Assembly: GCF_026213295.1 (NCBI RefSeq)
Contig: NC_079417.1
Span: 310,158 to 374,157 of the forward strand
DNA from: Gadus chalcogrammus
Lineage: Eukaryota; Chordata; Actinopteri; Gadiformes; Gadidae
Length of the DNA: 64,000 bases
Reading direction: 5' to 3'
Shown piece after piece: positions 17,590-29,000 of the stretch. Position 1 is the first letter of the stretch, and each line of letters starts with the position of its first letter. The notes below the pieces were generated by a model. The model was given only the letters and a program-made list of their open reading frames with translations. It had not been told where the DNA came from and made no database searches. The position numbers and the translations under genes are program-made.

Positions 17590-20500
17590 ATGGCGGACCG
17601 CTTCGACTGCGCCCACTGCAAGGAGTCCCTGTACGGCCGCAAGTACATCCAGTCGGAGGAGCGGCCTCACTGCATCCCCTGCTACGACAGCCTCTTCTCC
17701 AACACCTGCGACGAGTGCAAGGAGCTCATCGCCCACGACGCCCGGGTGAGGGGGTCACTGATGAGTCTGGTTCGGTTTCAGTCCTTCAACGACGTTGTTC
17801 TCTCTGGGTTCAGTCACATGTCCTTCAGGAGAGGTTGACACACGGGATGTTAAAGGGGGGATATCATCTGTTATATGACGTGTATGTGTACATACACGTC
17901 ATCTAACAGTCGTGAACCATGTATGTGTACATGGTTCACGTCTGCTAAGCAAGAAAAATCTCAGTCCGAGCCAGGGGGAGTATTCGCGCCACCCAGACCG
18001 CCCCTCAATGAGGGCGGGAAACAGCTCGTTGCCGCTCACTTTACTTCCTGACGGTGGGACGTCAGTGTGCAGTGGTCGGTGCTGAAGTGCACAAGTCCCG
18101 GTTACCCGCAATTTTTACAGCTTCTGGGGGGTTGAATTTGCCGACACACATACAAAGCGTTCGACCAATCACAGCAGACCTGGCTACTCGGGAGGCGGTC
18201 CTTAAAGCGCCATGATACAGAACTGATCGTTTTTGAAAGACGCTGAAATTGATTTCGCAGAAATTAAGTGTGTGCGATTAATAAGCGGTGTTTTTTAATA
18301 CACAGGCATGTCATCCTATTCTGGTAGTACCCCCAAATTAAATTATAAACCCTAAAGAATGATCTGGCTGAGGGCATTGCACTCAGGGTGGCTGATGTTA
18401 TTGACTGGTCCTCATTACTGGATGCTGGGTTTCTATTGGTCGACTGCGGTGGATGCTGGGTTTCTATAGTTCGACTGTGGTGGATGCTGGGTTTCTATAG
18501 GTCGACTGCGGTGCAACGCGCTAAAGGCTGCTTCCACACGCAGTCATACCCTCAACCTGCACTGACTGTAAACCCGTTGAGTCGCAGGTCGTGAAGCGGC
18601 CCCTGTGAAGGGAGGTCTGCTGGGCCCTGGAATCAAGGCAACGGGATCCTGCTTTAATAGGACAACTCCTGAGGAAATGTTAAAGTGTTGTAGACAATCA
18701 GCATAGCTCATTTAAGCTAGCATGCATGGCTAACTGGGCCACAGCTCGTCTTATTGAAGCTAACAGGCTAACCTGGCCACACGCTTGTCTTATTAAGCTA
18801 GCAAGCTAACAGGGCCACACGCTTGTATCATTGAAGCTAGCAGGCTAACCGGGCCACACGCATGTCTTATTGAAGCTAGCAGGCTAACCGGGCCACGCGC
18901 TCGTCTGATTGAAGCTAGCGGCTAGTGGTCGCTATTAATTGTGTGGGGGAAGCAACCAGATCGAAGCTGGCTCCAACATTTCAAACACACAAACGTTACA
19001 CTGCCACCTCATTGGTTAAGAATCCTCTCTAACCCCGCCCTACAGGAGCTGTTCTACGAGGACCGCCACCTCATTGGTTAAGAATCCTCTCTAACCCCGC
19101 CCTACAGGAGCTGTTCTACGAGGACCGCCACCTCATTGGTTAAGACTCCTCTCTAACCCCGCCCTATAGGAGCTGTTCTACGAGGACCGCCACCTCATTG
19201 GTTAAGACTCCTCTCTAACCCCGCCCTATAGGAGCTGTTCTACGAGGACCGCCACCTCATTGGTTAAGACTCCTCTCTAACCCCGCCCTATAGGAGCTGT
19301 TCTACGAGGACCGCCACCTCATTGGTTAAGACTCCTCTCTAACCCCGCCCTATAGGAGCTGTTCTACGAGGACCGCCACCTCATTGGTTAAGACTCCTCT
19401 CTAACCCCGCCCTATAGGAGCTGTTCTACGAGGACCGCCACCTCATTGGTTAAGACTCCTCTCTAACCCCGCCCTATAGGAGCTGTTCTACGAGGACCGC
19501 CACCTCATTGGTTAAGACTCCTCTCTAACCCCGCCCTATAGGAGCTGTTCTACGAGGACCGCCACCTCATTGGTTAAGACTCCTCTCTAACCCCGCCCTA
19601 TAGGAGCTGTTCTACGAGGACCGCCACCTCATTGGTTAAGACTCCTCTCTAACCCCGCCCTATAGGAGCTGTTCTACGAGGACCGCCACCTCATTGGTTA
19701 AGACTCCTCTCTAACCCCGCCCTATAGGAGCTGTTCTACGAGGACCGCCACCTCATTGGTTAAGACTCCTCTCTAACCCCGCCCTATAGGAGCTGTTCTA
19801 CGAGGACCGCCACCTCATTGGTTAAGACTCCTCTCTAACCCCGCCCTATAGGAGCTGTTCTACGAGGACCGCCACCTCATTGGTTAAGACTCCTCTCTAA
19901 CCCCGCCCTATAGGAGCTGTTCTACGAGGACCGCCACCTCATTGGTTAAGACTCCTCTCTAACCCCGCCCTATAGGAGCTGTTCTACGAGGACCGCCACT
20001 ACCACGAGCACTGCTTCCGCTGCTTCCGCTGCGAGCGCTCTCTGGCCGACGAGCCCTTCACCAGCCAGGAGGAGGCGCTGCTCTGCAACGACTGCTACTG
20101 CAGCGAGTTCTCCTCCAAATGCGTGGCCTGCGACCAGACTGTGATGCCCGGTGAGGAGGGGGTGGGGTCTAACTCGAGCCCGGGGAGGGGGGCGGGGGGC
20201 GGGGTCTGACCGGGAGCAGGTTGGTATATTCCAGTGTTGGGAGGAACCTGGGTGGCCCTTGGAGTATGGTGGTTATGGTGGCGTGGAATTGCTGTTCAAT
20301 ATCCTGTAACGCCTCCCATAGAACCCTGCCCTGCTAAACCCCGCCCCCTCTGCAGGAAGCAGGAAGCTGGAGTACGGCGGCTCCACCTGGCACGAGAGCT
20401 GCTTCACCTGCAGCAGCTGTGAGCAGCCAATCGGCTCCAAGTCCTTCATCCCCGACAAGGACGAGCACTACTGCGTGCCCTGCTACGAGGACAAGTTCGC

Positions 20501-22116
20501 CCCGCGCTGCACCCGCTGTAAAAGGTACCTCCACCCCTTCACCCTCCTGTAGAACCTCCACCCCTTCACCCTCCGGTAGAACCTCCACCCCTTCACCCTC
20601 CGGTAGAACCTCCACCCCTTCACCCTCCTGTAGAACCTCCACCCCTTCACCCTCCGGTAGAACCTCCACCCCTTCACCCTCCTGTAGAACCTCCACCCCT
20701 TCACCCTCCGGTAGAACCTCCACCCCTTCACCCTCCTGTAGAACCTCCACCTCTTCACCCTCCGGTAGAACCTCCACCCTTTCACCCTCCTGTAGAACCT
20801 CCACCTCTTCACCCTCCTGTAGACCTCCAGCCCATCACCCTCCGGTAGAACCTCACCCTCCTGTAGAACCTCCACCCCTTCACCCTCCTGTAGAACCTCC
20901 ACCCCTTCACCCTCCGGTAGAACCTCCACCCCTTCACCCTCCTGTAGAACCTCCCACCCCTTCACCCTCCTGTAGAACCTCCACCCCTTCACCCTCCGGT
21001 AGAACCTCCACCCCTTCACCCTCCTGTAGAACCTCCACCCCTTCACCCTCCTGTAGAACCTCCACCCCTTCACCCTCCGGTAGAACCTCCACCCTTCACC
21101 CTCCTGTAGAACCTCCACCCCTTCACCCTCCGTTAGAACCTCCACCCCTTCACCCTCCTGTAGAACCTCCACCCCTTCACCCTCCTGTAGAACCTCCACC
21201 CCTTCACCCTCCGGTAGAACCTCCACCCCTTCACCCTCCTGTAGAACCTCCACCCCTTCACCCTCCTGTATAACCTCCACCCCATTCACTCTCCGGTAGA
21301 ACCTCCACCCCTTCACCCTCCGGTAGAACCTCACCCTCCTGTAGAACCTCCACCCCTCCACCCTCCTGTAGAACCTCCACCCGTTCACCCTCCTGTAGAA
21401 CCTCCACCCTCCCTCCTGGGTTAGTCCAGTGCTGCTAAAGGTCCCTCCTCCACCCCTCCAGAACCAGAACCATGGGCCTAACCCTCGGTGATCAGGGGGG
21501 AGGTGCAGAACAGCTCTAGTGCATTTCTAGTGGTATATACCCCCCAAGAGAGTGGACCCCCAAGAGAGTGGACCCCCAAAGAGAGTGGACCCCCCAGGCA
21601 GTGGACCCCCAAGAGAGTGGACCCCCAAGGGACTATCCCCCAAGAGAGTGGACCCCCCAAGAGAGTGGACCCACCAGGCAGTGGCCCCTCAAGGGAGTGG
21701 ACCCCAAAGAGAGTGGACCCCCAAGGGACTAAACCCCCGAGAGAGTGGACCCCCAAGGGACTAAACCCCCAAGAGAGTGGACCCCCAAGGGACTAAACCC
21801 CAAAGAGAGTGGACCCCCAAGGGACTAAACCCCCAAGAGAGTGGACCCCCCAGGCAGTGGCCCCTGGTCAGAGCAGGGACCCCCAGGCCCCCATTGACCC
21901 CCTCCTGGTTCCAGACCCTGGCCAAGGGGGGCGTGACGTCCCGGGACGAGCCCTGGCACAAGGAGTGCTTCGTGTGCACCAGCTGCCAGAGCCAGCTGGC
22001 GGGACAGCACTTCACCTCCCGGGACGACGTCCCCTACTGCCTCAAGTGCTTCAGCAGCCTCTACTCCAAGAAGTGTGAGGCCTGCTCCAAGCCCATCACA
22101 GGTACACCTCCTGCTG

Positions 22117-22200
<84 letters not shown>

Positions 22201-22213
22201 GTCTATGTCTCCG

Positions 22214-22278
<65 letters not shown>

Positions 22279-22311
22279 GTCTCTGTCTCTGTCTCTGTCT
22301 CTCTCTCTGTC

Positions 22312-22383
<72 letters not shown>

Positions 22384-22695
22384 AGTCCGGTTCCGAGCGG
22401 TCCGGTTCCGAGCGGTCCGGTTCCGAGCGGTCCGGTTCTGACGGTCTGGTTCTGACGGTCTGGTCTGGTCCGGTTCCGAGCGGCCCGGTTCTGACTGCTC
22501 CGGTTCCGAGCGGCCCGGTTCTGACGGTCTGGTTCTCCGCAGGCTTCGGCGGGGGGAAGTACGTGTCGTTCGAGGAGCGGCAGTTGGCACCAGAGCTGCT
22601 TCACCTGCACCGCCTGCTCCGTCACCCTGGTGGGGGCCGGCTTCTTCCCCGACGGGGACCGCATCCTCTGCCGCGAGTGCAACAGCAGCCTATAA
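17590..22695 (+). CDS. fhl3: FHL3, four-and-a-half LIM domains protein 3 (5 coding exons, two frame breaks)
   Basis: Exons: 17590-17745 (ATG; a 5' acceptor at 17572 implies an upstream non-coding exon), 19976-20150, 20356-20524, 21915-22101, 22543-22695 (TAA). It encodes an N-terminal half LIM (CAHC, HCIPC) and four LIM domains with regularly spaced Cys/His zinc ligands. The motifs ELFYEDRH, CNDCYC, RKLEYGGSTWHE, SRDEPWHKECFVC and GGGKYVSFEER match FHL3. Two breaks: exon 3 ends TGTAAAAG, one base short of phase 0 before ACCCTGGCC in exon 4, and exon 5 has an extra T at 22584-22585 (CAGTTGGCAC). Allowing for both gives 279 residues, the normal length. Known role: cytoskeletal and nuclear adaptor in muscle. 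Intron 1 holds the decoy acceptor array. Confidence 0.94.
17849..18390. mobile_element. Probable TTAA-type MITE with paired hairpins, FHL3 intron 1
   Basis: The left end reads TTAAAGGGGGGATATCATCT. Two neat hairpins follow: 17876-17901 (TGACGTGTATGT inverted) and 17911-17940 (CGTGAACCATGTA inverted, 4-nt loop). AT-rich sequence with a conserved-looking tail (GTAGTACCCCCAAATTAAAT) continues to about 18350. The right terminus is not clear, so the end is approximate. Confidence 0.55.
18412..18512. repeat. Three-copy minisatellite in FHL3 intron 1
   Basis: Three copies of a unit with GGATGCTGGGTTTCTAT and GGTCGACTGCGGT. Confidence 0.85.
18705..18935. repeat. Approx. 42-bp minisatellite in FHL3 intron 1
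   Basis: Five to six diverged copies containing GAAGCTAGCAGGCTAACC and GGGCCACACGCTTGTCTTA. Confidence 0.85.
19003..19975 (+). repeat. 62-bp array of FHL3 exon 2 splice acceptor plus exon start (15 decoys)
   Basis: Each 62-bp unit contains CTCTCTAACCCCGCCCTATAG (branch-point-like CTAAC, short tract, AG) followed by the first 24 bases of exon 2 (GAGCTGTTCTACG to CCGCCAC), then CTCATTGGTTAAGACTC. The first acceptor-like AG ends at 19045 and the true one at 19975; 930 bp is exactly 15 x 62. The earliest copies have TACAG, the rest TATAG. In every decoy the exon frame hits TAA after 11 codons. Confidence 0.97.
20525..21420. repeat. 27-bp minisatellite starting at FHL3 exon 3 donor
   Basis: About 32 copies of AACCTCCACCCCTTCACCC plus TCC(G/T)GTAG. 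The array starts at the donor GT itself (GTACCTCCACC), and units repeat GTAGAACCTCC, giving donor-like GGTAGA motifs. Confidence 0.93.
21541..21862. repeat. Minisatellite before FHL3 exon 4
   Basis: Mixed 15-bp and 31-bp units containing AGAGAGTGGACCCCC and AAGGGACTAAACCCC. Confidence 0.9.
22115..22383. repeat. (CT)n microsatellite in FHL3 intron 4
   Basis: CT dinucleotides interrupted by GT and CC, with a duplicated block (GTCTATGTCT twice). Confidence 0.93.
22384..22540. repeat. Minisatellite abutting FHL3 exon 5 acceptor
   Basis: Copies of GGTCCGGTTCCGAGC and GGTTCTGACGGTCT up to the acceptor CTCCGCAG (AG at 22541-22542). Confidence 0.85.
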
Positions 22696-22703
22696 TATCT
22701 CTC

Positions 22704-22750
22704 ACCCGCTCTCTCTCTCTCCCTCACCCGCTCTCACCCGCTCTCTCTTT

Positions 22751-22791
<41 letters not shown>

Positions 22792-22935
22792 CCCCCCCAC
22801 CCCTGCCAGGTACCCCAGTAATCCCCAAAAATCACAGGGATTACGAAACGCAAACACACGCACATACACACACGCACACACCCACACACACACACGCGCG
22901 CAAAAAAAGCACACACACACCTTATACACACACGT
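22704..22935. repeat. CT and CA/CACA simple repeats
   Basis: CTCTCTCT and CTCACCCG runs to 22787, poly-C at 22789-22798, and CA-rich tract at 22853-22930. Confidence 0.9.
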
Positions 22936-23329
22936 TTTATCCTTCAAGTCCTCTTCTTGCCAAATAACTATTCCTTGACGAAAACATTCAAGGAGCGCTT
23001 TATTTTTTAAACTAATGTCACATTGTTGTAACATACGTGACATATTACATACATGACATAAATGTAACATATATTACCCTTCTGCTTTTGAAGATCCCCA
23101 TCCTGAGAATCAACTATGCACCCCCCACCCCCCCAACACTTTAAGAGTATAGAGAGTGAATGTCCTGATCCCGTGTGTTGGTGATTGCTGAGTGAACTAC
23201 TGGCCGTTCTAACTGCCGCTTCAACGCTTATTGAAGCTTTTTTTTATTTCAGTTAACGTTTAATGTTTATTGTCATGTGTCCTCTATCTTCATCCATCTA
23301 TGACCCTTAGAGAGCCCTAGTACACAGTG

Positions 23330-23690
23330 ATCCACTGCTCTAGATCCACTGAGTGATCAACTCCTCCAGATCCACCCAGTAATCCACTCCTCCAGATCCA
23401 CTGAGGGATCCACTCCTCCAGATCCACTGAGGGGTCCACTGAGTGATCCACTACTATAGATCCACTCAGTGATCCACTCCTCCAGATCCACTGAGGGATC
23501 CACTCCTCCAGATCCACTGAGGGATCCACTGAGTGATCCACTACGTGATCCACTACTATAGATCCACTCAGTGATCCACTCCTCCAGATCCACTGAGGGA
23601 TCCACTCCTCCAGATCCACTGAGGGATCCACTGAGTGATCCACTACTATAGATCCACTCAGTGATCCACTACCCCTGATCCACTAGTCCT
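23330..23690. repeat. Minisatellite of GATCCACT words
   Basis: Units such as GATCCACTCCTCCA and GATCCACTGAGTGATCCACT. A higher-order block of about 108 bp is duplicated (23447-23545 and 23565-23660). Confidence 0.92.
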
Positions 23691-24151
23691 GTTGGAGCGG
23701 GAGATAGACCCAACACCCTCACCCCTAGCCCGGCCCAAACGTGACCACTGCCTGTGTCCGACTGCAGGGCCCCGCCCCCCAGGGCCCCTGGCCCCGCCCC
23801 CAGGGGGTCCTGCCTCCCACCACTGGGGGACACTGGTTATATTCCTCACTGTGGCTCAGAGCCTCTCAGATAGCTGCAGGATGGCCCATAAGGCTGGATG
23901 TGTTTCTTTTTTAAAAGCTTTTTTACAGACTGCATAATGCATAATAACCTGTGTATGATGATGTGTTGATGGCTTTCTTTGTAAGTTGGACGGTTATATG
24001 TGGGAAAAAAATGAATACTTAAGAAATCCTTTTTTTGCTTTATTTGATCTTTGATGCCTGAGAGTCAGAGTGGATGTTGGGCGATTCACCTCGTTCATTT
24101 GTGAAGTCCTCAAATAAATGAATGCGTACACAACCCTTTTTAATGACTCAG

Positions 24152-24530
<379 letters not shown>

Positions 24531-24799
24531 TTGTGTGTGTGTGTGTGTGTCTGTGTGTGTGGGTTTGTGTGTGTGTGTGTCTGTGTGGAGCGTTGTTGAA
24601 GGAGAGTTCTTTACTAGCGCGAGTGTCAGTGTGTTTAGAAATGGAAGAGGAATGGAGCCTCACACGCCTCAGTATTGTGTGTGTGGATTGTGTAAGTGTG
24701 TGGGGGGGTGGGGTGTAGTTGTGTACTGAGTGTGTGTGTGTGTGTGAGACAGAGCTGTGTTTATGCTGACTAGACTGTTTCACAGTTCTGATGAAGTAC

Positions 24800-25062
24800 A
24801 CATGAGCCAATAACAAACAGGAACGTCTGGCTCCGCCCCTCTCTCCCCCCTCCCCCGCCCTCCCCCACCTCTCTAAGACACTCAGATATTTTCACCAAAA
24901 AAGGAGAGAGAGAGTTCTGGCTCACATGGAGGAGGGGAAAGCGAGAGGGAGAAAATAGTGTGGGAGAGAGAGGGAGAGGAGGGGGAGGGGGGAGCACATC
25001 TGGAGCTGCCCCAGACGTGCTCCTCACAGCGAGGCTACCGCCATACGCCGCGCCTTGGAGTT
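24800..25062 (+). promoter_or_regulatory. Promoter-like CCAAT/GC-box segment
   Basis: AGCCAATAAC near 24805, CTCCGCCCCTC near 24831 and GC-rich sequence with CATACGCCGCGCC near 25040. No gene is recognised downstream: minisatellites follow. It could be the start of a non-coding transcript or chance composition. Confidence 0.2.
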
Positions 25063-25065
25063 AAG

Positions 25066-25210
25066 GGAAGGAGGTGGCAGGAGGTGGCAGGAGGTGGGAG
25101 GAGGTGGGAGGAGGTGGCAGGAGGTGGGAGGAGGTGGCAGGAGGTGGGAGGAGGTGGCAGGAGGTGGAAGGAGGTGGCAGGAGGTGGGAGGAGGTGGGAG
25201 GAGGTGGCAG
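25066..25210. repeat. GGAGGTGGCA/GGAGGTGGGA minisatellite
   Basis: About 14 copies of a 10-bp unit GGAGGTGG(C/G)A. Confidence 0.94.
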
Positions 25211-25299
25211 AGCTGGAGACGTCCAGATGTGACCGTCCTCTCTGCAGCCCAGAAGACACGTCTCTAGAGAGAGACGCTGCACGGTCCTCCTCCCTCCTC

Positions 25300-25390
25300 T
25301 ATCCTCCCCTCCTCCTTCTCCCCCCTCCCTCTCTTTCCTTTTGTCCCCCTCTCTCTGTCTCCTCTTTCTCTGTCTGTCTCTCTCTCTGTC

Positions 25391-25452
<62 letters not shown>

Positions 25453-25660
25453 TCTCTCTCTCTCTCCCTCCTCTCTCTCTCTCTCTTTCTCTCCCTCCTC
25501 TCTCTCTCTCTCTCTCTCTCTCTCGCTCTCTCTCTCTCTCTGTCTCTCTCTCTCTCCCTCTCTCTCTCCCTCCTCTCTCTCTCTCTCTCTCTCCCCCCCT
25601 CTCTCTCTCTCTCTCGCCCTCCCTCTCTCTCTCGCCCTCCCTCTCTCTCTCTCTCGCCCT
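25300..25660. repeat. (CT)n low-complexity tract
   Basis: CT dinucleotides with CCTC and GTCT interruptions. Confidence 0.95.
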
Positions 25661-25733
25661 GCAGTAGGAGTGAAGTTGATGTGAAGGGATCAGAGGAGCT
25701 GTATCACAACAGAAGCTGTGAGGTGAAGACGCC

Positions 25734-26182
25734 CTATGAGGACACTGTGGTCCCCCCCCCCCTCTGAGGACACTGGTCCCCCCCCCTCTGTGGACACTGT
25801 GGTCCCCCCCCCCCTCTGAGGACACTGTGGTCCCCCCACCCCTCTGAGGACACTGTGGTCCCCCCCCCCCCTCTGAGGACACTGTGGTCCCCCCCCCCCC
25901 CCCTTCTGAGGACACCGTGGGTCCCCCCCCTCTGAGGACACCTTGGGTCCCCCCCCTCTGAGGACACTGTGGTCCCCCCCCCCCCCCCCTTCTGAGGACA
26001 CCGTGGGTCCCCCCCCTCTGAGGACACCCTGGTCCCCCCCCCTCTGAGGACACTGTGGTCCCCCCCCTCTGAGGACCACCCTCGGTCCCCCCCCTCTGAG
26101 GACAACGTGGGTTCCCCCCCTCTGAGGACACTGTGGGTCCCCCCCCCCTCTGAGGACACCGTGGGTCCCCCCCCTCTGAGGA
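25734..26182. repeat. GAGGACACTGTGGTC + poly-C minisatellite
   Basis: About 15 units of CTGAGGACAC(T/C)GTGG(G)TC followed by 7-13 C. C-run length varies from unit to unit. Confidence 0.94.
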
Positions 26183-26435
26183 CAGTACTGGTCTGTACTG
26201 GTTTTAGGACAGTACTGGTCTGAGGACAGTACTGGTCTGTACTGGTCTGGGGACAGTACTGGTCTTGAGGACAGTACTGGTCTGTACTGGTTTTAGGACA
26301 GTACTGGTCTGAGGAGAGTTCTGGTCTGTACTGGCCTGAGGACAGTACTGGTCTGAGGACAGTACTGGTCTGTACTGGTCTGGGGACAGTACTGGTCTGA
26401 GGACAGTACTGGTCTGTGCTGGTCTGAGGACAGGG
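26182..26435. repeat. GGACAGTACTGGTCTG minisatellite
   Basis: Units GAGGACAGTACTGGTCTG and GGTCTGTACTGGTTTTA alternate. It shares GAGGACA with the preceding array and probably arose from its edge. Confidence 0.92.
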
Positions 26436-27370
26436 CCGTGGTCCCCATGGTAATGGGCCTAGTCACCCTGGTACTGTGGAGTCTGTAGTCTGTGGACTTC
26501 AGGACCATCCGTCTAGTTATCGCACAACGGACCGAACAAGACATGTGTTCATAATACCGTTGGTTTGTACCCACAATAACATGAGAGAACAATGACCATG
26601 ATAATGATTAGGAACAACCGCATGGGTTCGGATTCCAGGAAGTGTCTCTGGAGCACTGTGAGGCCTGTGGTGCGTGCAAGAAGGACACACACACGCCAGT
26701 CAGACCCACATTAAAGGGGCTCACATCAGCATCATCCCTGTTAACCTCATCGGCGTCATCCTCATCCTCATCATGATCATGATGATCATCATCGTCGGAA
26801 CAATGTAGTTTACCTGACAAACCATCAGTAGGTCAGTGAACTGGAACATAAACAGTTGATTATCACCCTACTGTTGTTCCCCTTCATGCAGGTGTTCTGC
26901 AAATGTATTATATTAGGCTACAAGATAATCAAATCATTATTTGATATTATAGTACATCATATACATTTGCATTATATTTTATAATTTCCTATATTCCATC
27001 CGTCAGGCCAGCAGCCTAGCGTGCCTCTGTGCTGACCCTAGCGGAGTGGTAAATGCTTGTTCTGTAACAACACAGAAACACGTCCTCTGCTCCCCTGAAG
27101 GCCCACTGTTACTGGAGCCCAAACTCAAGGATTTATGACCTTTAAACAGACCGTTGTTTGGAAACCCAGGAGCCCAAATATATCCAACAATGGCCGATAT
27201 TGAGAGGCTGACAGATTCATGTGACATCTGGTTTTATTTTCCGGTTGTTTGTCATTTAAACATAATTGATTTATTATTATTATATTTTTGTTTCATACCG
27301 GTGACACTCTGTCTCTGCTGTTTCCCTCTGAATGAAGTTACAGTCTAATCTGTTCCCATAAGGAGCAGCC
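26436..27370. other. Unique sequence, no gene recognised
   Basis: AT-rich to mixed sequence. A (TCA/TGA)n-like stretch lies at 26740-26790. No exon pair, RNA gene or transposon terminus is recognised. Confidence 0.4.
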
Positions 27371-27383
27371 AACAGGCCTGCCG

Positions 27384-27552
27384 GTGTTTAAACACTGCCC
27401 TCTGGTGGAGGGTAATGACGTTACACTGCCCCCTGGTGGATGGTAAGGACGTTACACTGCCTTCTGGTGGACGGTAATGACGTTACACTGCCCTCAGGCG
27501 GAAGGTAATGACATTACACTGCCTTCTAGTGGAAGGTTATGACGTTACACAA
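27384..27552. repeat. Approx. 31-bp minisatellite (ACACTGCC... GGTGGA)
   Basis: Five diverged copies of GTTACACTGCC(C/T)TCTGG and TGGANGGTAATGAC. Confidence 0.88.
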
Positions 27553-27559
27553 TACGTAT

Positions 27560-28514
27560 GTTTGATAGTATGTCATATGGTATGTTTGATATGTATGATA
27601 TGTATGTATTATATATGATATGTATGATATGATATAAATGATATATGAGATGTATGTATGATATATGATATGTAAGATAGATGATATGTATGCATGCAAT
27701 ATGATTATATACTATACAACCGAGCTTTAAAGATCCACATCAATCTTCCAAAATGGACACACCACTGCACTGCACTCACTCAATCACACGCTCTGTCCTT
27801 TCAAAATGTTGTTTACAGTCATGCTATCACATTTTATTTTCAACTCCAACACAGCACCTCACAAACACTCATCTCCCTCTTACCAACACATAACATGCCC
27901 CAAGTGCGAGTCACTAGATCTGTCTCCATGGCCCTCCACCCAGTGCCTGCTTTCAATAACGGCTATGGACAGAGGTCCTTCATCCACACTTTCACCAAAG
28001 CCTGGAATGGCATTCCCCATCACATTAGAGTATTACAATCCATCACACAGTTCAAAAAAGCATATCAATTGTTACTCCTCAACACATACACTTGCAAACA
28101 CTGACTTATACGTGCTATGTCCCTGTTATGTGTTGTATGTTAATGTGACGTGTGATGTGCCTTGTCCCTGTATGTTATATGTGCTGCAGAACAGAAACCT
28201 GCTGGAAATCAGTTATTTTACTGAGACAGGCCCGTTTTATATTGTAACTTTGTTACTTCTAATACTTTCCTGTATAATAAATAAAAAGAAAAAGAAAGAA
28301 AGATATGTATGTTTGACATATGATACGTATGATATATGATATGTATGATATGTATGATAGATGATATGGGTGATATGTAGCCTATGATATTTGATATGTA
28401 TGATTTCATTTATGATATGCCTGTATGATATATGATATGGATGATAGATATTATATGTACGATATGTATGATATATGATATGTATGATACAATGTAGTAT
28501 GATATGATATGATA
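27560..28514. repeat. ATGATATGT-type AT-rich repeat, interrupted by a retroelement fragment
   Basis: TATGATATGTATGATA words occupy 27560-27710 and resume at 28300-28514. The 0.6-kb insert between them is unrelated. Confidence 0.9.
27712..28295 (+). mobile_element. 5'-truncated non-LTR retrotransposon tail
   Basis: A coding stretch up to 28104 ends in RSFIHTFTKAWNGIPHHIR followed by a Q-F-K-K segment, the layout typical of the C-terminus of LINE reverse transcriptases (aromatic, W-N-x-x-P, I-R, then F-K). A short 3' part follows, with AATAAATAAAAAG near 28275. It sits inside the ATGATAT repeat. Family (RTE, L2 or Rex-like) cannot be fixed. Confidence 0.55.
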
Positions 28515-29000
28515 TTAGGGTGACCAGACGTCCTCTTTTTCCCGGACATGTCCTCTTTTCGAGACCTAAAAAATGCGTCCGGCAGGGATTCCAAAAACGT
28601 CCGGTATTTTGCCTCGTCGCAAAAAAAAAAATATATATATTATTGTTATTATTATCTTTTTATTTTTTTTTGCCTCGTCGCATATTTGTGTTTCTGGGTC
28701 TTTCACATAACCTACTAGTTAGGAACTCACTAGTTCCTAACTAGTGAGTTCCTAACTAGTAGGTTATGTGTGTTAGGAACTCACACATAACCTACTAGTT
28801 AGGAACCCCCCCCTCAACAATCTTGCCCGGGGCGCAATTGGACCTAGGATCGCCACTGTCTGCAGCCATGCCTAAACGTAAATGTAAGTTCACGGACGAA
28901 CTAAAGAAAAAATACCCATGTTTTCGCCCCCCCCCCCCCCCCCCCCCCCCCCCGCGACGAAGTGTCCTCTTTTTCACAAACTCAAATCTGGTCACCCTAA
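28515..29000. mobile_element. hAT-like non-autonomous transposon with inverted ends
   Basis: Ends TTAGGGTGACCAGA (28515-28528) and the exact inverse (28987-29000); GTCCTCTTTTTC also recurs inverted-symmetrically near each end. Short coding remnant MPKRKCKFTDELKKKYPCF at 28868-28924 resembles the N-terminus of hAT-family proteins. ATGATAT lies next to both ends, but the flank is an ATGATAT repeat, so a target duplication is not proven. A poly-C tract is at 28927-28953. Confidence 0.72.
28706..28768. repeat. 30-bp perfect inverted repeat with 3-nt loop
   Basis: Arms 28706-28735 and 28739-28768 (CATAACCTACTAGTTAGGAA and inverse) are perfect, and a third partial copy of the arm follows at 28783-28805. 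Inside the hAT-like element. Confidence 0.9.

Larger units (their letters stand above)
22696..24120 (+). other. fhl3: FHL3 3' untranslated region / flank
   Basis: Follows the FHL3 stop. It holds CT and CA runs (22700-22930), a minisatellite, and an AATAAA at 24113-24118 that is the best poly(A) candidate. Extent is inferred. Confidence 0.45.

Noticed and set aside
19003..19975. Tandemly duplicated FHL3 exons
   Set aside because: Only the first 24 bases of exon 2 are copied, followed by a stop; these are decoy acceptors, not exons.
20419..21388. Proline/serine-rich and EVLPEGEGV repeat frames
   Set aside because: Both strands of the 27-bp FHL3 intron array; 27 is a multiple of three, so frames stay open.
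25664..25722. Possible small exon between CCCTGCAG and GAG-GTGAAG
   Set aside because: Has plausible splice ends but an in-frame stop at its start in one frame, no homology and repeats on both sides.
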